In this document: positions 1 to 11,024 of the stretch, in pieces
Layout: every line of letters starts with the position of its first letter
Position numbering within the stretch: position 1 is the first letter of the stretch
Assembly (NCBI GenBank): GCA_004794655.1
Contig: SMMW01000559.1
Coordinates: 1,488,001-1,552,000 of the forward strand
Length of the DNA: 64,000 bases
Source of the DNA: Marisa cornuarietis
Lineage: Eukaryota > Mollusca > Gastropoda > Architaenioglossa > Ampullariidae
Direction: 5' to 3'
Program-made: the position numbers and the translations under genes
The notes under the pieces: generated by a model
The model's database searches: none
What the model saw: only the letters and a program-made list of their open reading frames with translations
What the model was told of the DNA's origin: nothing

Positions 1-439
1 TTGAATGAGCCCACAACACTTAAGAATGAAGAAAATTTACGGAAAGCATTCGTTAGTAACACAGATTTTTAAAAAAAATCTCAGATGGAAAGCAGACTCT
101 TACGTTGTAATAAAAGAATTAATGAAACTTACGGAACTGGTCGGTGGGATTCATATATTTCCCACTTTTCGTGGTATTAATAGATCTTCTTCCCATCTTG
201 CAATAATTATGAAGTCTTCAACGAACGTTCGTAAATGTTAACTTATCGAAAGTCACAGCACTGTAGCCACCATATTAGTCACGTGACTTCGGTTTACGGC
301 ACCAGAAACATTTTTTCAAATTAAAACAAGCAATAAGATTTTATCATTAAAATGATTTAAAGTTGTGTGGTCAAATACTATGAAAACTTGAGGGAAATAT
401 GCGAAAGTTAAATGTTGCGACAATCTCTAAGTGTAGGAG

Positions 440-707
440 TACTCTACCCTTAGTCCTTCTTAGCCCCCCCCCCCCTTCCCTCTTGCTGCTTTGCCCATCT
501 TTCTCGGCAGAATCACTATATTTCTCTGTTCCTGTTACTTGATGCCTTTTGTTTTCTGTTTCGTCGTCAGTACTGTCGTTTTCTTTCGTCCCCTTTATTC
601 TGTATCTACTTAGTCCACGTCTCTTCCTCGTTTTAAGCGCTAAGAGCATGCTCTCTATGAGTGTGAATATGCGCTATAAAAATCTTCACTATTATTATTA
701 TTAGCGC
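440..707 (+). mobile_element. 5'-truncated CR1/L2-like LINE 3' end
   Basis: The sequence ends ...TGAGTGTGAATATGCGCTATAAAAATC followed by an (ATT)n tail at about 690-706. It is a near copy of 4965-5242, the typical 3' UTR of a CR1/L2-type non-LTR retrotransposon. Upstream limit is approximate. Confidence 0.7.
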
Positions 708-1052
708 CAGAACGACTGTCACATTTTTTTAGATTCCATTAGTGGTGTGTTTCAGCTAATTTTCACGGTTCTAGTTGTAAAACTTGTTTGTAAGACAGTT
801 CACATGTGGATGGGTTCGCGCATTTGTTTTCCTCTTAATGGTATCACTTTTTCAGTATTCGTTGTCAAAGGTTGGGTTCGCTTGGGGGGGGGGGGGTCGT
901 TGTAGAGAACGATTACTTTTGATGATGATGATGTCCATTTATAATGCGTGGGTATCAGAAAAATGCGCATTGCGCAGCAAAAACAAAAGAAAAAAATAAA
1001 ACAACAGCAAAGTAAAAAATAATAAAGACAGAAAGTGGTGATTGGTTGTTGA

Positions 1053-1100
1053 AGTTACCATAGTGTAGTTATCAAATGAGTTACCATAGTGTAGTTATTT
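1053..1100. repeat. Two-copy direct repeat
   Basis: GTTACCATAGTGTAGTTAT occurs at about 1055 and again at about 1081, a short tandem duplication with a period of about 27 bp. Confidence 0.5.
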
Positions 1101-1179
1101 ATACTCTCTGATGTTACTCCGCCCCCACTATAAAATTAAATGTACTTGTACATAGACACAGAAGTACATTTCTTTCGAC

Positions 1180-2740
1180 GGTTGCAGTGAACACTGCTTT
1201 GTTTCGTTCGTCCACAGGGCGCCGATGATGACCATGACTTCACGCAAAAAAGGGGGGAGTTAATGGTGTTGGTGATGGGTGTGGAGGTGGATGGTGAGCA
1301 GGCGTGTGAAAACGTGGGGCTGGCAGGGGACATTTTAGCCTTTATTGTTGCGCGTCTCTCTTCTGCTGCCGTGACGCATCTGGCCTCAGCTGCATAGGCT
1401 CCCTGGGTGAGGGTACTGCGCCAGGATGGAAAGTCGAGGGCGTGGGCCTCCCAGCTGGCACCATTGATGCCAGGATCTCTGAGAATGGCTTTGAGGCTGT
1501 CCTTGTATCGCTTTTTCTGCCCTTCAGCTGTGCGCTTTCCCAGGCACAGCTCTCCATAGAACAGCTGCTTTGGCAGACGACTGTCAGGCATACGGACGGC
1601 ATGTAGCCCTGCTTGACACCAATTGTGATGAGAAAGGGCTTGGATTCCTCTCCATTGTCGAGTACTGTGACCATCATCCCGTAGTGGAACTGCCAGACAA
1701 ATCTAGTGAACTTGGGTGGAAACCCAAACTTTTCCATTATTTTCCAGAGGCCATCCCTGCTGCACATGTCAAAGGCCTTGGTTAGATCTATGAAGGTTTT
1801 ACCGTTTTATGGCGGATAGGGCTTTATCATAAGATTTAAGCTTTTTATGCCCTGATAGTTTCTGGTTTACATGTTCCCGCCTCTCAGATGTGTTTCCTGC
1901 TTTTTGTGTGGGTTTTTAATTTTTACGATGTCATATTTATATCACTTGGGGTTTTTTTGTCCCAAAACATTTTAAAATAAGATTACTTTTTCTCACTGTG
2001 ATATAGCCTTAGTTGCTGGCGCAGCGTTAAAAACAAACAAATTATGAAGGTTGTATAGAGGTCGCAGTGGTGTTCTTGGCACTTTTTCTGAAGCTGGCAG
2101 GCAGCAAATATCGTCTGCAGTGCCGCACCCAGCATGGAAGCCACACTGGCTTTCGGGGAGAATGTCCCTCTCAAGATGCAAGAGGCGGCGGTTGAGGAGT
2201 CGTCCCAAGATTTTGCCTGCTATGGAGAGAAAAGAGATGCCTCTGTAGTTATTGCAAGACTGGCGTTTACTTTTCTTTTGTGTATGTGGACTATGGTGGT
2301 ATCCTTAAATTGCTGGGGGATTGTTCACTGGTCCCACATTGACTGAAAGAGTAGGGTCATCCGCTGCAGCAGGACCTGACCGCCTGCTTTGTAAAGCTCC
2401 GCAGGGATGTCATCTAATCCTGGGGCCTTACCATTTGCAATCTGCTTGACAGCCTTAGTGACCAGCTTCTGTGGGTAGCATGTGGAGGTCATAGTTTGTC
2501 ACCACTGGGGGCAAGCAGGCAATGGCTTCGTCATTAGTGTAAGATGGACGGTTTAGGACACTGTCGAAATGCTCTGCCCATCTCTCCAGGATGTATTGTT
2601 TCTCAGTTATGAGCTTTGTATCAGAATTGAGGATGGGGGAGGATCCAGATGACTGCGGGCCATAGACAGCCTTGAGAGCATCATAGAAGTGCTTGGAGTT
2701 GTCTTTCAGCATATCCCTGGATTTCCTCAGCTGTTGTCAG
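1180..2740 (-). mobile_element. LINE (non-LTR retrotransposon) reverse-transcriptase fragment, degenerate and interrupted
   Basis: On the minus strand, translated pieces from high to low coordinates read in reverse-transcriptase order. These are a pre-RT block (KHFYDALKAVYGP, ILERWAEHFDSVLNRPS; 2455-2712), NGKAPGLDDIPAELYKAGG (about 2370-2440), GRLLNRRLLHLERDILPESQ and CDLYTTFI (to 2043), FIDLTKAF and LWKIMEKFG (1789 down), VKQG, and a C-terminal block (RLPKQLFYGELCLGKR, KRYKDSLKAIL). Roughly 200 residues of RT core are deleted near 1600, and stops and frame changes are present. A 244-bp foreign insertion sits at 1799-2042. Confidence 0.85.
1799..2042. mobile_element. 244-bp insertion nested in the LINE, with 10-bp target duplication
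   Basis: The LINE reverse-transcriptase frame stops making sense at 2043 and resumes at 1798. Exactly at these borders the decamer TATGAAGGTT occurs twice, at 1789-1798 and 2043-2052, as a target-site duplication. The ends show only weak inverted similarity. The 10-bp duplication suggests a Mutator/MULE-type or similar DNA transposon, but no transposase is present. Confidence 0.6.
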
Positions 2741-4870
2741 TTTGCCATTTGAAAATATGTATCATTATTTCCATTAAAATTTAGATTTAATGGAGAAAAA
2801 ATTACTGACAGCTGAAATACTAACTGTATGCTATCATGATTTAGGGGACATGTTTCTGCTGGCATCTTTACTTGCTAACTCAGCATACAGTTACTACCAT
2901 CACAGTACAATGTGTGTGTGTGTGTGTATGGAACAGTGCCAGAGTGATATGTCTTTGAAAGTATTCTAAGATAACTTAAATACTCTGTAAAATATAAATG
3001 AATTCTTCATATATATAGTTAGTAAATCGACTTTATTTGATATCCACAACCACATGCAAAATATAGGATTGTGCTCTGGTGTCAAGGTAGAACTCATATG
3101 CCCATACAACCATACATCTTTACCAAAAGATTGTAAAATATCTCCAAAGGGAAACTGCAAATGCATGCTCGGAAAACTAAAACCAGATACTACATAAACA
3201 TTGATAAAGTTGTACTTTTCACTCTACATCAGGAGGATAATTCCTAAGAAGAGTTATACTGAAGCCTAACAATTCACTTTAAAAAAAAAATGAGATACAC
3301 ATAATTTTGTAAACGTAGTTTTGATGGTCACATCAAGAATATGGGACTTACAGATATGAACAGGGTTTTCATTTAAAAAAAATACTTTTACTAATTTTTG
3401 AGGACTAGCTGTCGATCAAGAACTGAAATAGATTTTGTTTTAAGCGTAGTATTGCCCACACTTTGACTCACTTAATGCCTTGCTGTTGTTACTATCCTTC
3501 ATATATTGCGAAAAAAGGGCAAATCCAGACTATGGTTCACTTTTATTAATAATGAGATTAAGACCAGATTAACCTTTACTATTAAAGCAAACCGATCACA
3601 ACATATGCAGAAGATATGGAGGTTGTTTGTCCTCCAGAAGGGTTATATTATTTATGTGCATATCATATGACACAAAACATGAAAGAGCCCAATGCGCCAG
3701 GTCATCTCTGCCTGATTTTGACACCATATGTGCATAATCAGCTTTGATACAAGAGCAGTATCCATGAATTGTTTGCTACTTCCGTTTGAAGTATGAAAGC
3801 TCAAAGATTGCTGCTGTATGGTATCTCAGCAGACCTAGATCAAGGACACAGTTGTTAGCACAAACAGTAAGCTATTTCATAAGCACTTTAGCTGACTGCT
3901 AGGTTAGCATTCAGCTAGAATGACTGATCTTTGCTCTTAAGTTGTGATAAAGCAAGCAGTCTTGCAGGAAGATATTTCAGGTGGTTTTACTTGCACTTTT
4001 AAATTCAAGGATAGGTGCAAGTTCTTGCAATCATGAGCACTAGCAAAAATCTGCTTGCCTTCACCAGTCCTATGCTCCAAGTCAGAAAATGTGTACATGT
4101 ATTGACATCTCCAACAGAAAAAAAACGGTAAAGGTTTACACAACACACTGAAACCTTTCTACCAAACAAACCCTTTTATTGCATATTTTCATATTCTTGT
4201 ACAAATTATGTTTATATTTTAAAAAATGCATGCCCCACATATTTGTGAGCATGAAAGACTGAATTACTTGACCACAAACACCAACAGCAAGAAGAGATGG
4301 GAAAGTAAACATCTTTTGTAATAGACTGTCAAACTCAAATATATTACCTTTTGTAATTTCATTTTTCACAATGAAAAATTATGTATGCAATAAGTGTTGC
4401 ACCTACAAAGAATAAAGACTAGGTCACAAATGCTAAAATAATACAAAATGTAGGTGAGGCAAACAGACAATCTAAGCATGTTAGTAGGTGGTGTTACTAA
4501 AAAGGCTATATATCAGTCCATTACAGGCAAACTTAGATCATCAATTTGTTAAGTGCACAGGAAACAAAACCTAACAAGTTTTTTTCTTTTAACTGAAAAC
4601 ATAACACTTGAGCAAGACACCCCTTTAAAATTTATGATACAGTACACAAAACTTTCGTACCTACAGCAACTTGATAGACAGCCTCATAAACAAACTGCTA
4701 ACAAGCCATTTAAACAACACATACTCAGTACTTTTTTCATTGACAATGCATGCTTACTGCAACTTCTAAGTGAACCTTTTCTGGCTTACCTAATGGGCTC
4801 TTTTCACTAATAAAGTGGATAGAGCAAATATGCAGACCTGAATTTTTTTTCTTCAACATACTAGTTAATA
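2741..4870 (-). other. Downstream flank and probable 3' UTR region of ZNF598
   Basis: About 2.1 kb of AT-rich sequence without recognisable coding sequence, with a (TG)n microsatellite near 2912-2928. Minus-strand poly(A) signals (AATAAA, seen as TTTATT) occur at 4175-4180, 3542-3547 and 3032-3037; which one is used is unknown. Confidence 0.3.
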
Positions 4871-4874
4871 CTAT

Positions 4875-5242
4875 GCTCAGTTTTCTTACATTTTCTACAA
4901 CTGAATCCTTCAAATCTGCACTGAAAACACACCTCTTCCTTGAGCATTACTCCTAACACAGTGCACACAATGCTCATCCTTTTTACTCTCCCCCCTTCCC
5001 GCTCTTGCTACTTTTCTACCCATCTTTCCCTGCAGAATCACTATTTTCTTCGCTTCTGTTACTCGGTGCCTTTTGTGCTTTCTATCTTTGTTTTCTGTTT
5101 GTTGTCAGTACATTATTCTTCCACTCCTCGCGTCTTATCCATTTAGTCCATGTCTCTTCCTCGTTTTAAGTGCTAAGAGCATACTCTCTATGAGTGTGAA
5201 TAAGCGCTATAAAAATCTTCATTATTATTATTATTATTATTC
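4875..5242 (+). mobile_element. CR1/L2-like LINE 3' end inserted just downstream of ZNF598
   Basis: The start reads as the C-terminal tail of a LINE protein (ACTGAAAACACACCTCTTCC, the LKTHLF motif), followed by the same 3' UTR seen at 440-707 and an (ATT)n tail at 5221-5241. It lies about 150 bp beyond the ZNF598 stop, in the opposite orientation, so probably in its 3' UTR. Confidence 0.8.
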
Positions 5243-5394
5243 ACGTATAAAATGCTTGATAAAAGAGCTTCTCATGTGGAATACGTGATGTGCTGCAAAT
5301 TTTTCCTTTTTTTTTTGGATGAAAGAACGTCTTCACCTTTTAAAAGTTCTGCCCCAAACATCCAGTTGTACAATTTCTGCAACAACTCTAATGT

Positions 5395-7231
5395 TTATGA
5401 AGCCAGTGTTATCTTTGATGGAACAGACTGTGGGACACTGGCAGACGGGTGGTCACTAGTTCCAAAGCTGGGGTGAGACACCATGTGTGGAGTTAAATCT
5501 TTAACTGTCAGCAGCTGGTAGCAGACAGGGCATGATAGTAACTGTGGATGGAGTTCCAGTGCCACTGAGGGGTGCTTGCATGCAAGCAACAGTTCTTGTT
5601 GCTTCAGAATGTCAGGTAAAAGAGCCACTAACTCTGGAAGAACACTACAGAAGTTTTCTTTTCCAAGCAAGTCTTGACACTGCTGAAGGTATTCCATAGC
5701 ACTAATTTGACCCGACCTGAAAACCCCAGATAATTTTCGAAACTTGTCAAGATCAGTGGCCTTCAACATCTGGCGAACCTGCATGACAAGCTCACTGTTA
5801 CGTTCAGCAATGTCAATTGGAGGCACAAACAGATGCATATTAAGCTTAACAGACATTGGAATACAAGCAGAACTACTACCCAATGATGATGCCAGTCCTG
5901 GAGGAGCACGGGCCTGTGAAAGTGGTTTTTTCAGACCTGGGGGAGGTTTTGTAACTTTCTGCGTTTTTATAAACCCAGGCGGAGGGTCTGTTTTCTTAGA
6001 AATGGATTGTAAAGATGGAAAGTCATCTTCTACAAAAATTTCTGGATTAGAAAATATCTCCTGGTTTTCTTTATCCTCCAAAATATTTAAATTTTCAACA
6101 GCTGTTGGGACCACTGGTGTCTCTGCTGATGTGAAATTACTTTCTTGGGGTTGACAAGAGAGTGAATTATAAATATAATCATTACTTTGCTTAAAGTTTA
6201 CTTCTAATTTCTGCTGAGGACTGCTTTCACATTCTGTAGTGCTATGACACGTCTCTTCTGAAACCTGCTCTGAAACCATGACTTGTACATCTTCGGTGAG
6301 AGAATCTGCTTTAACACCATTTTCAACTACACTTTCACCTGTATCACTTTTGGCTTTCTGCTTTTTCTTCTTTTTCTTTGACTTTGGATCAGTACTACCA
6401 CTGTCTTTTGTGCCATTTACTTGTTTTTTGGGCAATGACAGAGTCGAGCCTAAGGACACAGGTTTCTTTTTATCACCCATATGTAACTTGTCTTCTCCCC
6501 ACACAGCAGTAATAGTCTTAAGTGTAGGTACACCTCCTAGTAAGGGAAACTCACGGTCATCGCCTAAACCTTTGCTAAAAGAAGCAGATAAGGGCCTAAA
6601 GCCAGAGTTTTCACTTGCTTGCTTGAAAGATACCATGGTAGATGCTGCCTTTGAAGCATGTTTTTCACTTCCGTCTTTTTGAGTTTTAGACCAGGCACCC
6701 AAGTTGACAAAATGAGGTCCATTTATCACTGATTTTTCTTTCCTCTCAACTCCAAGTGTTGGAAATTCCTCTCCCGAAGAAAACAAAGGTGCAGACCATT
6801 TTTGACCTGGCCCAATTTTTGCAGACGATGCCTGTTTGCTTACAACAGGTCGTCCTTCTCCTAACCTACTGGGCTGTGTAGGCTCTGCACACACTGTGAC
6901 AGTGGCACCCATGTGGGAAAAATTGCCAACAGCACTGGAAGTAACATGTGGAGGTTTCTTCTGCACTGGACGACTAGGCAAAGAAGTGAGGGCTCCAACA
7001 GGTAATGAATGCTTTTGTGCCAAAAGAGATGGGAAATCCTCTTGAGGTTCTGCTCGTTCTTTGATCGGGGGGTGGTACACAGGAACTGGTGGTGTGTTTG
7101 AAAGAGAAGGAAAATCTTCTTCTAAAATGGGTATGCATGGTGGTGGTCGTATGCCGTTATTACCATCACTGCTTTCTCTTGATGCTTGTTTGTTCTCTGG
7201 TCTTTCCCGAACATCATGATGCATTTCAGCC
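5395..7231 (-). CDS. ZNF598: ZNF598 coding exon 6 (C-terminal low-complexity region)
   Basis: 1,837 bp ending at the stop codon. It carries four FPSL/FPTL/FPLL patches, a Lys-rich run (about plus positions 6355-6390), PPPGF and two PPPGL/APPGL motifs near plus 5900-5990, then the conserved helical segment with EYLQQCQDLLGKE and LVALLPDIL. A final CPVC...H...H motif (SCPVCYQLLTVKDLTPHMVS) looks like a C-terminal zinc finger. Confidence 0.95.
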
Positions 7232-10200
7232 CTGTGGTAAAAAAAAAAAAACTGTTTCCACAATAGTAACCAGGAAAACTTCTGAACATCCAACTAAATG
7301 CAAAATTGTTTGAAATTATTGCCTTGCATTTAAATTACTAAAATCATTCCCTTCTATGATAAAGATAAGTCTTCAAAACTTTAAATTTAAATGAAAATTA
7401 AGTCATTACATTTGCCATATACAAAAGAAATGAGTCCATACACTGTATTATGGTCATGTAGACACAGGCTTGTGATCAGTGTCCCAAGCCTTTACTTTTA
7501 CACACTCATGATTATTTCTTCTGTGGTTTAAACTTGTTTGATGTGACTGTAGCATGGTTTGCTGTTTTCCTGTGCACACACAGTTATATAGAAAAATATT
7601 TCTGTAAAACCTTTTCTTTTGTATAAAGTCTTACCGTTTGTAACCAGCACCATGCCTCTGAGTTCTTCCACCAGATGCATTGACTTCTTCAAAGTCCTCT
7701 GAGGTAATCACACCTAAAATGTAAAGGTACTTAGTTAAATGACTTGCCTTCAGAGTGGTAATTTTTGTGACTTTGTTGCAAGAGCATGACAACAGACAGT
7801 GCTGAAAAAAAAACATGTCTTTACAGTAAATAAATTGTTAACTGTCTTCTGTTGATAATCTTAAACAAACCATACACTATTATGGTATCAAACCAAGATC
7901 ACGGCAATCCCATGTGTGAGACACATTCTTCAGCAGATATTTATTTTAAACACACTACAATCATCATGCTTTAGAATAACATTAAAAAAAAAAAAAACTT
8001 GGCAAAAATAAAACTGCCTCTGCTCTATGACACCTCTCATCTGGGAATAGTCTTGCCTCAGAAATTGTGGAAAGACGAAAAATAGTTGGATTTTTTTTAC
8101 GTCAAGACATATTGGATACAGAAAAGGAAAAAGGACCCTTACTGTTATCACGTCCTCGCCTTCGTGGCGCAACCTGGAAATGAAGGTCAATGGTGCGCAG
8201 TTCTTTGGCTTCAGCCTTAGACCTTTTGCCCATATGGTCTGATGTCTTATGTGCTTTTAAATCAATCTCACTATTGAAAGCATGTATGAAACGAGCATTT
8301 GGGCTGGCGCACACACCTTCTTCACACAAAAAGTGCTTGGCACGGAAGTGGGATTTCAGATCTTCATAGTCGCTTTTAAAAAAACAGAAGGAAAAAAGCA
8401 TCATAAGAGAACAACTGTTTATTCTATATAAAAGTATAAGAATGTGGAAGAAATAATGAAGTAAGCCATCTGAAAACTTAACAATATAAGAAAAGCAGTT
8501 TAGTGTAGCTAAATGATCATGCCCATCACTATCAATGAAAACTGCAAATACAGTGTGATGACTAGGAAAAGAAAGAGTGAAATAACAGTGAAAATATAAT
8601 CTGAAACAGTATATGAATACCAAGTACACAGAAAGAAACCTGAGTCAAAAGTATTAAATATCATACTTGTAATACTCGTTGCTGTTCAAAGCATCACAGA
8701 ACTGACAGTAGAAATGATCCTTCCTCAAATGACGTAGCAGTTCATCGCTGTCCATGTAACGGTCATCGCAGAAACGACAAATTGGATGTCCCCGATAGGA
8801 AGTGTTGTCAGGATCTCCTGACCGCCGATGCATTGCTAGGTCTTTACGGCTATAAAACTTGCGCTCGAATGGAAAAATCTGTGAAATAAGAGTCAACCAT
8901 TAGTACTCAAAAATATTAAGTTTACCATAGTTCAACTCTTCCCCACCTTCAAAAAACAAACAAACAAATAAAAAAACCTTTAAATTTTTTTTGAAGGAAA
9001 AGTAAGACTAAAACTATCAAGAGGACCATGTAATCTGACTGTAATTAGCCAATAATACAGATAGAAAGACTATCTGAAAATCCATAAACTGTTTCTTTCA
9101 AAATAAAACCCCCTTTATCTCCCATAAAGTTAAAAGAAGATGAGTCTGGACATACCTTCAAATGACTCACACAGAGATCACATGCAAACACACTATGTGA
9201 TCGCTTCATATGGGTCTCTAGCTGCTGAAAGGTGTCAAAAAGAGGCCCTTTGTCACATACACGGCAACGATTCTCCAGCAAAACATCATAAGCCTCCTCA
9301 ACGTCTTCATTCTCAAACAGAATCTTGTACTGCCGATTTGGTATACATTTCCTTCGATCAACACTTTCATATTTTTTCTTCTCTGTAAGAAAAACCACCT
9401 GCAAAAGTTTTTAAAATACATCATGGCAATGAAGCAAAAGTTTGCTAGCAACCCAACCACAACAACTGAGGTACAAAATACTACTTGCCTAGGTTAGGGT
9501 TAGCAAACATATATTTCTGATGCACTGTTTCACTTTACTCATTCTTACTTTTCTTTCTTTTTAGTTGTACTTTCTGTTTGCCAAACGGTAAACTGAAAAT
9601 CAACTTTGACACATTTATATGCATTTTTAGACAAGTATTTTCTCAGTGCTTTGCTATGCTAGTACTACTAGCATTACCGATCCTGGTTAAAAATAGCATT
9701 TTATTTTACTTTTCTTATTTTGTAACTTTAAACATAACGTTTTTAATTTAAATCTAAATTCTTCTCATATCTACAAATCTATGCTATCGATTTTTTCAGT
9801 CTTTCAATATTTTTTCTTAATTTCACTTATTTGCTATTCCTGATGCCTGACATTGACTAGAATAATGATTTACTGACCAGATAATACAACTCATCTTTCG
9901 TGTTCGCAATATTACTAGATTTGAAAGGAAATTAATTTGCTTTTAGATACGTCTTAACCAGAAAAAAATCTGCTTAAGAATGACTATGAGCATGTACTCC
10001 AGAGAAAAGACTGTAAAGCACATTCTGGGCGTTCCCAAGTAAGAAAGCAATTCAGTCTTGTCCAAAAGAACGATCTTCTCTAAAGAGTGACGACGAAAGA
10101 TAAAGAAAGAAGGACATTAGGCCAAGGGTTCAACAGCTGCAAACGACAACCCTTTTTATCCATACTTAGAACCGTTGTACTGCCAGAGTTAAAAACGAAG

Positions 10201-10565
10201 TAAAACTGTATAAAACGACCGCGATGATCTCAATAGCCAATCATGCGACTATTTTTTGTGACTATCAAAAAAAAAAAAAACCTAGAGAACTCTTCTCCCT
10301 CCAAGTTTTCTTCTCTGAACTGTACAGTACTAACGAACTGACTGATGCCACAGCTTAGAAATGAAATATTTAAATTAGTTACTACCTGTGGTAAATCGCC
10401 TCGACAAATGGGGCAATACATCTGACTGCAAAGAACTCGCATGCGTGTTGAACACCTGTAACAGATTGGATGGTCGCAAACTCCGATAGCATAAATGTCC
10501 ATCTTGTCATGGCAGACGGAACACATTGAGTCTCCTACACTTTCTGTTCTTTCCCTGCGCGACAT
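5395..10565 (-). CDS. ZNF598: ZNF598 E3 ubiquitin-protein ligase, six coding exons
   Basis: ZNF598 (yeast Hel2) recognises collided ribosomes and ubiquitinates 40S proteins, starting ribosome quality control in the cytosol. Coding exons, in transcription order, are 10386-10565, 9156-9398, 8667-8878, 8143-8372, 7635-7713 and 5395-7231. All introns are GT-AG, the phases close, and the product is 926 residues (human about 904). An N-terminal C3HC4 RING (CSVC at residues 15-18, CPIC at 51-54) is followed by the characteristic run of C2H2-like fingers in exons 2-4. The long last exon is low complexity, with FPSL/FPTL motifs, a lysine-rich stretch, PPPGF/PPPGL motifs of the kind that bind GYF domains (GIGYF proteins), and a conserved C-terminal helix region (EYLQQCQDLLG). 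The start is the first ATG before the RING; an upstream in-frame ATG at 10610 is less likely. The gene is divergent from synaptogyrin. It looks intact. Confidence 0.96.
7635..7713 (-). CDS. ZNF598: ZNF598 coding exon 5
   Basis: 79 bp encoding a short linker (VITSEDFEEVNASGG...). Both split codons join in frame with exons 4 and 6. The acceptor is ATTTTAG and the donor GTAAGA. Confidence 0.9.
8143..8372 (-). CDS. ZNF598: ZNF598 coding exon 4 (last C2H2 fingers)
   Basis: 230 bp. It completes the finger (DLKSHFRAKHFLCEEGVC), which has the extended family-specific spacing, and a final His pair (LKAHKTSDH). A basic stretch (APRRRGRDN) ends the exon. The acceptor is TTAAAAG and the donor GTAAGG. 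Confidence 0.93.
8667..8878 (-). CDS. ZNF598: ZNF598 coding exon 3 (C2H2 fingers)
   Basis: 212 bp, 70 codons plus two bases. It begins IFPFERKFYSRKDL and contains the HPICRFCDDRYMDSDELLRH finger and the start of the next (FYCQFCDALNSNEYY). The final Asn codon is split with exon 4. Confidence 0.95.
9156..9398 (-). CDS. ZNF598: ZNF598 coding exon 2 (first C2H2 fingers)
   Basis: 243 bp, 81 codons, phase 0 on both sides. It contains CRVCDKGPLFDTFQQLETHM, a C2H2-type finger, and the start of the next finger (FACDLCVSHLK). The acceptor is preceded by TTTTGCAG and the donor is GTATGT. Confidence 0.95.
10386..10565 (-). CDS. ZNF598: ZNF598 coding exon 1 (RING finger)
   Basis: 180 bp, 60 codons, beginning MSRRERTE and ending GDLPQ at a GTAGTA donor. 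It carries the whole RING: CSVC, CDHPICYRC and CPIC supply the zinc ligands. Phase 0 at the 3' end. Confidence 0.95.
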
Positions 10566-10910
10566 TTTCACAGAAAAGTTGCTATTCACGTACAAAAGTA
10601 TTAACAACACAGCGAAAGTTTACTATCATATAAAACCGCTCTGGAGTATCACGTCAACCGCGGCCCTCAGCCATTTTATAGTAGTCAGTGTTTCCGGTCA
10701 ATGGTGCAATAACTTTACAGAGTTCCTTCTAAATTTAGCACTGAAGCCTGGAAAATTTCAAACTGACTTCTGTACGATAGCATTTTAATTACTATGGTGA
10801 ATTTCAGGTCTTTTATTCTTATGAATATCTTTATTTCATTTGGTAAATTCAGTGCGAGTCGTGTGTGACGTCACGGTCATATTCGCATAGTCAATGACTG
10901 TTTCTGCATC
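10566..10910. promoter_or_regulatory. Bidirectional promoter region between ZNF598 and synaptogyrin
   Basis: The 345 bp separate two start codons that point away from each other, so both promoters and 5' UTRs must fit here unless there are undetected upstream exons. Seen directly: a perfect palindromic cAMP response element TGACGTCA at 10866-10873, 37 bp before the synaptogyrin ATG, and GCCATTTT (YY1-like) at 10670-10677 in a locally CG-rich patch. No clear TATA box is visible. Whether both genes share these sites is inference. Confidence 0.6.
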
Positions 10911-11024
10911 ATGTCGACAGAAGTTGGGTCCGGTGGCGCCTATGGTGCTGGCAAGGCTGGCGCACCTTTTGACCCGTTAACTTACATTAAAAAACCACAA
11001 GTGATACTTAGATTAGCTAGTCTG
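10911..11024 (+). CDS. SYNGR: Synaptogyrin coding exon 1
   Basis: 114 bp, 38 codons, phase 0 at the GTAAGT donor. It encodes the family-typical N terminus GGAYGAGKAGAPFDPLTYIK up to ILRLASL. The start is the only upstream ATG in frame close to the conserved block. Confidence 0.93.

Noticed and set aside
884..896. Long G run, and other C or G runs at 467, 44236, 53681 and 54066
   Set aside because: Homopolymers; could include sequencing or assembly noise and support no feature alone.
5744..6682. Plus-strand open frames across the ZNF598 last exon
   Set aside because: Shadows of the real minus-strand coding exon.
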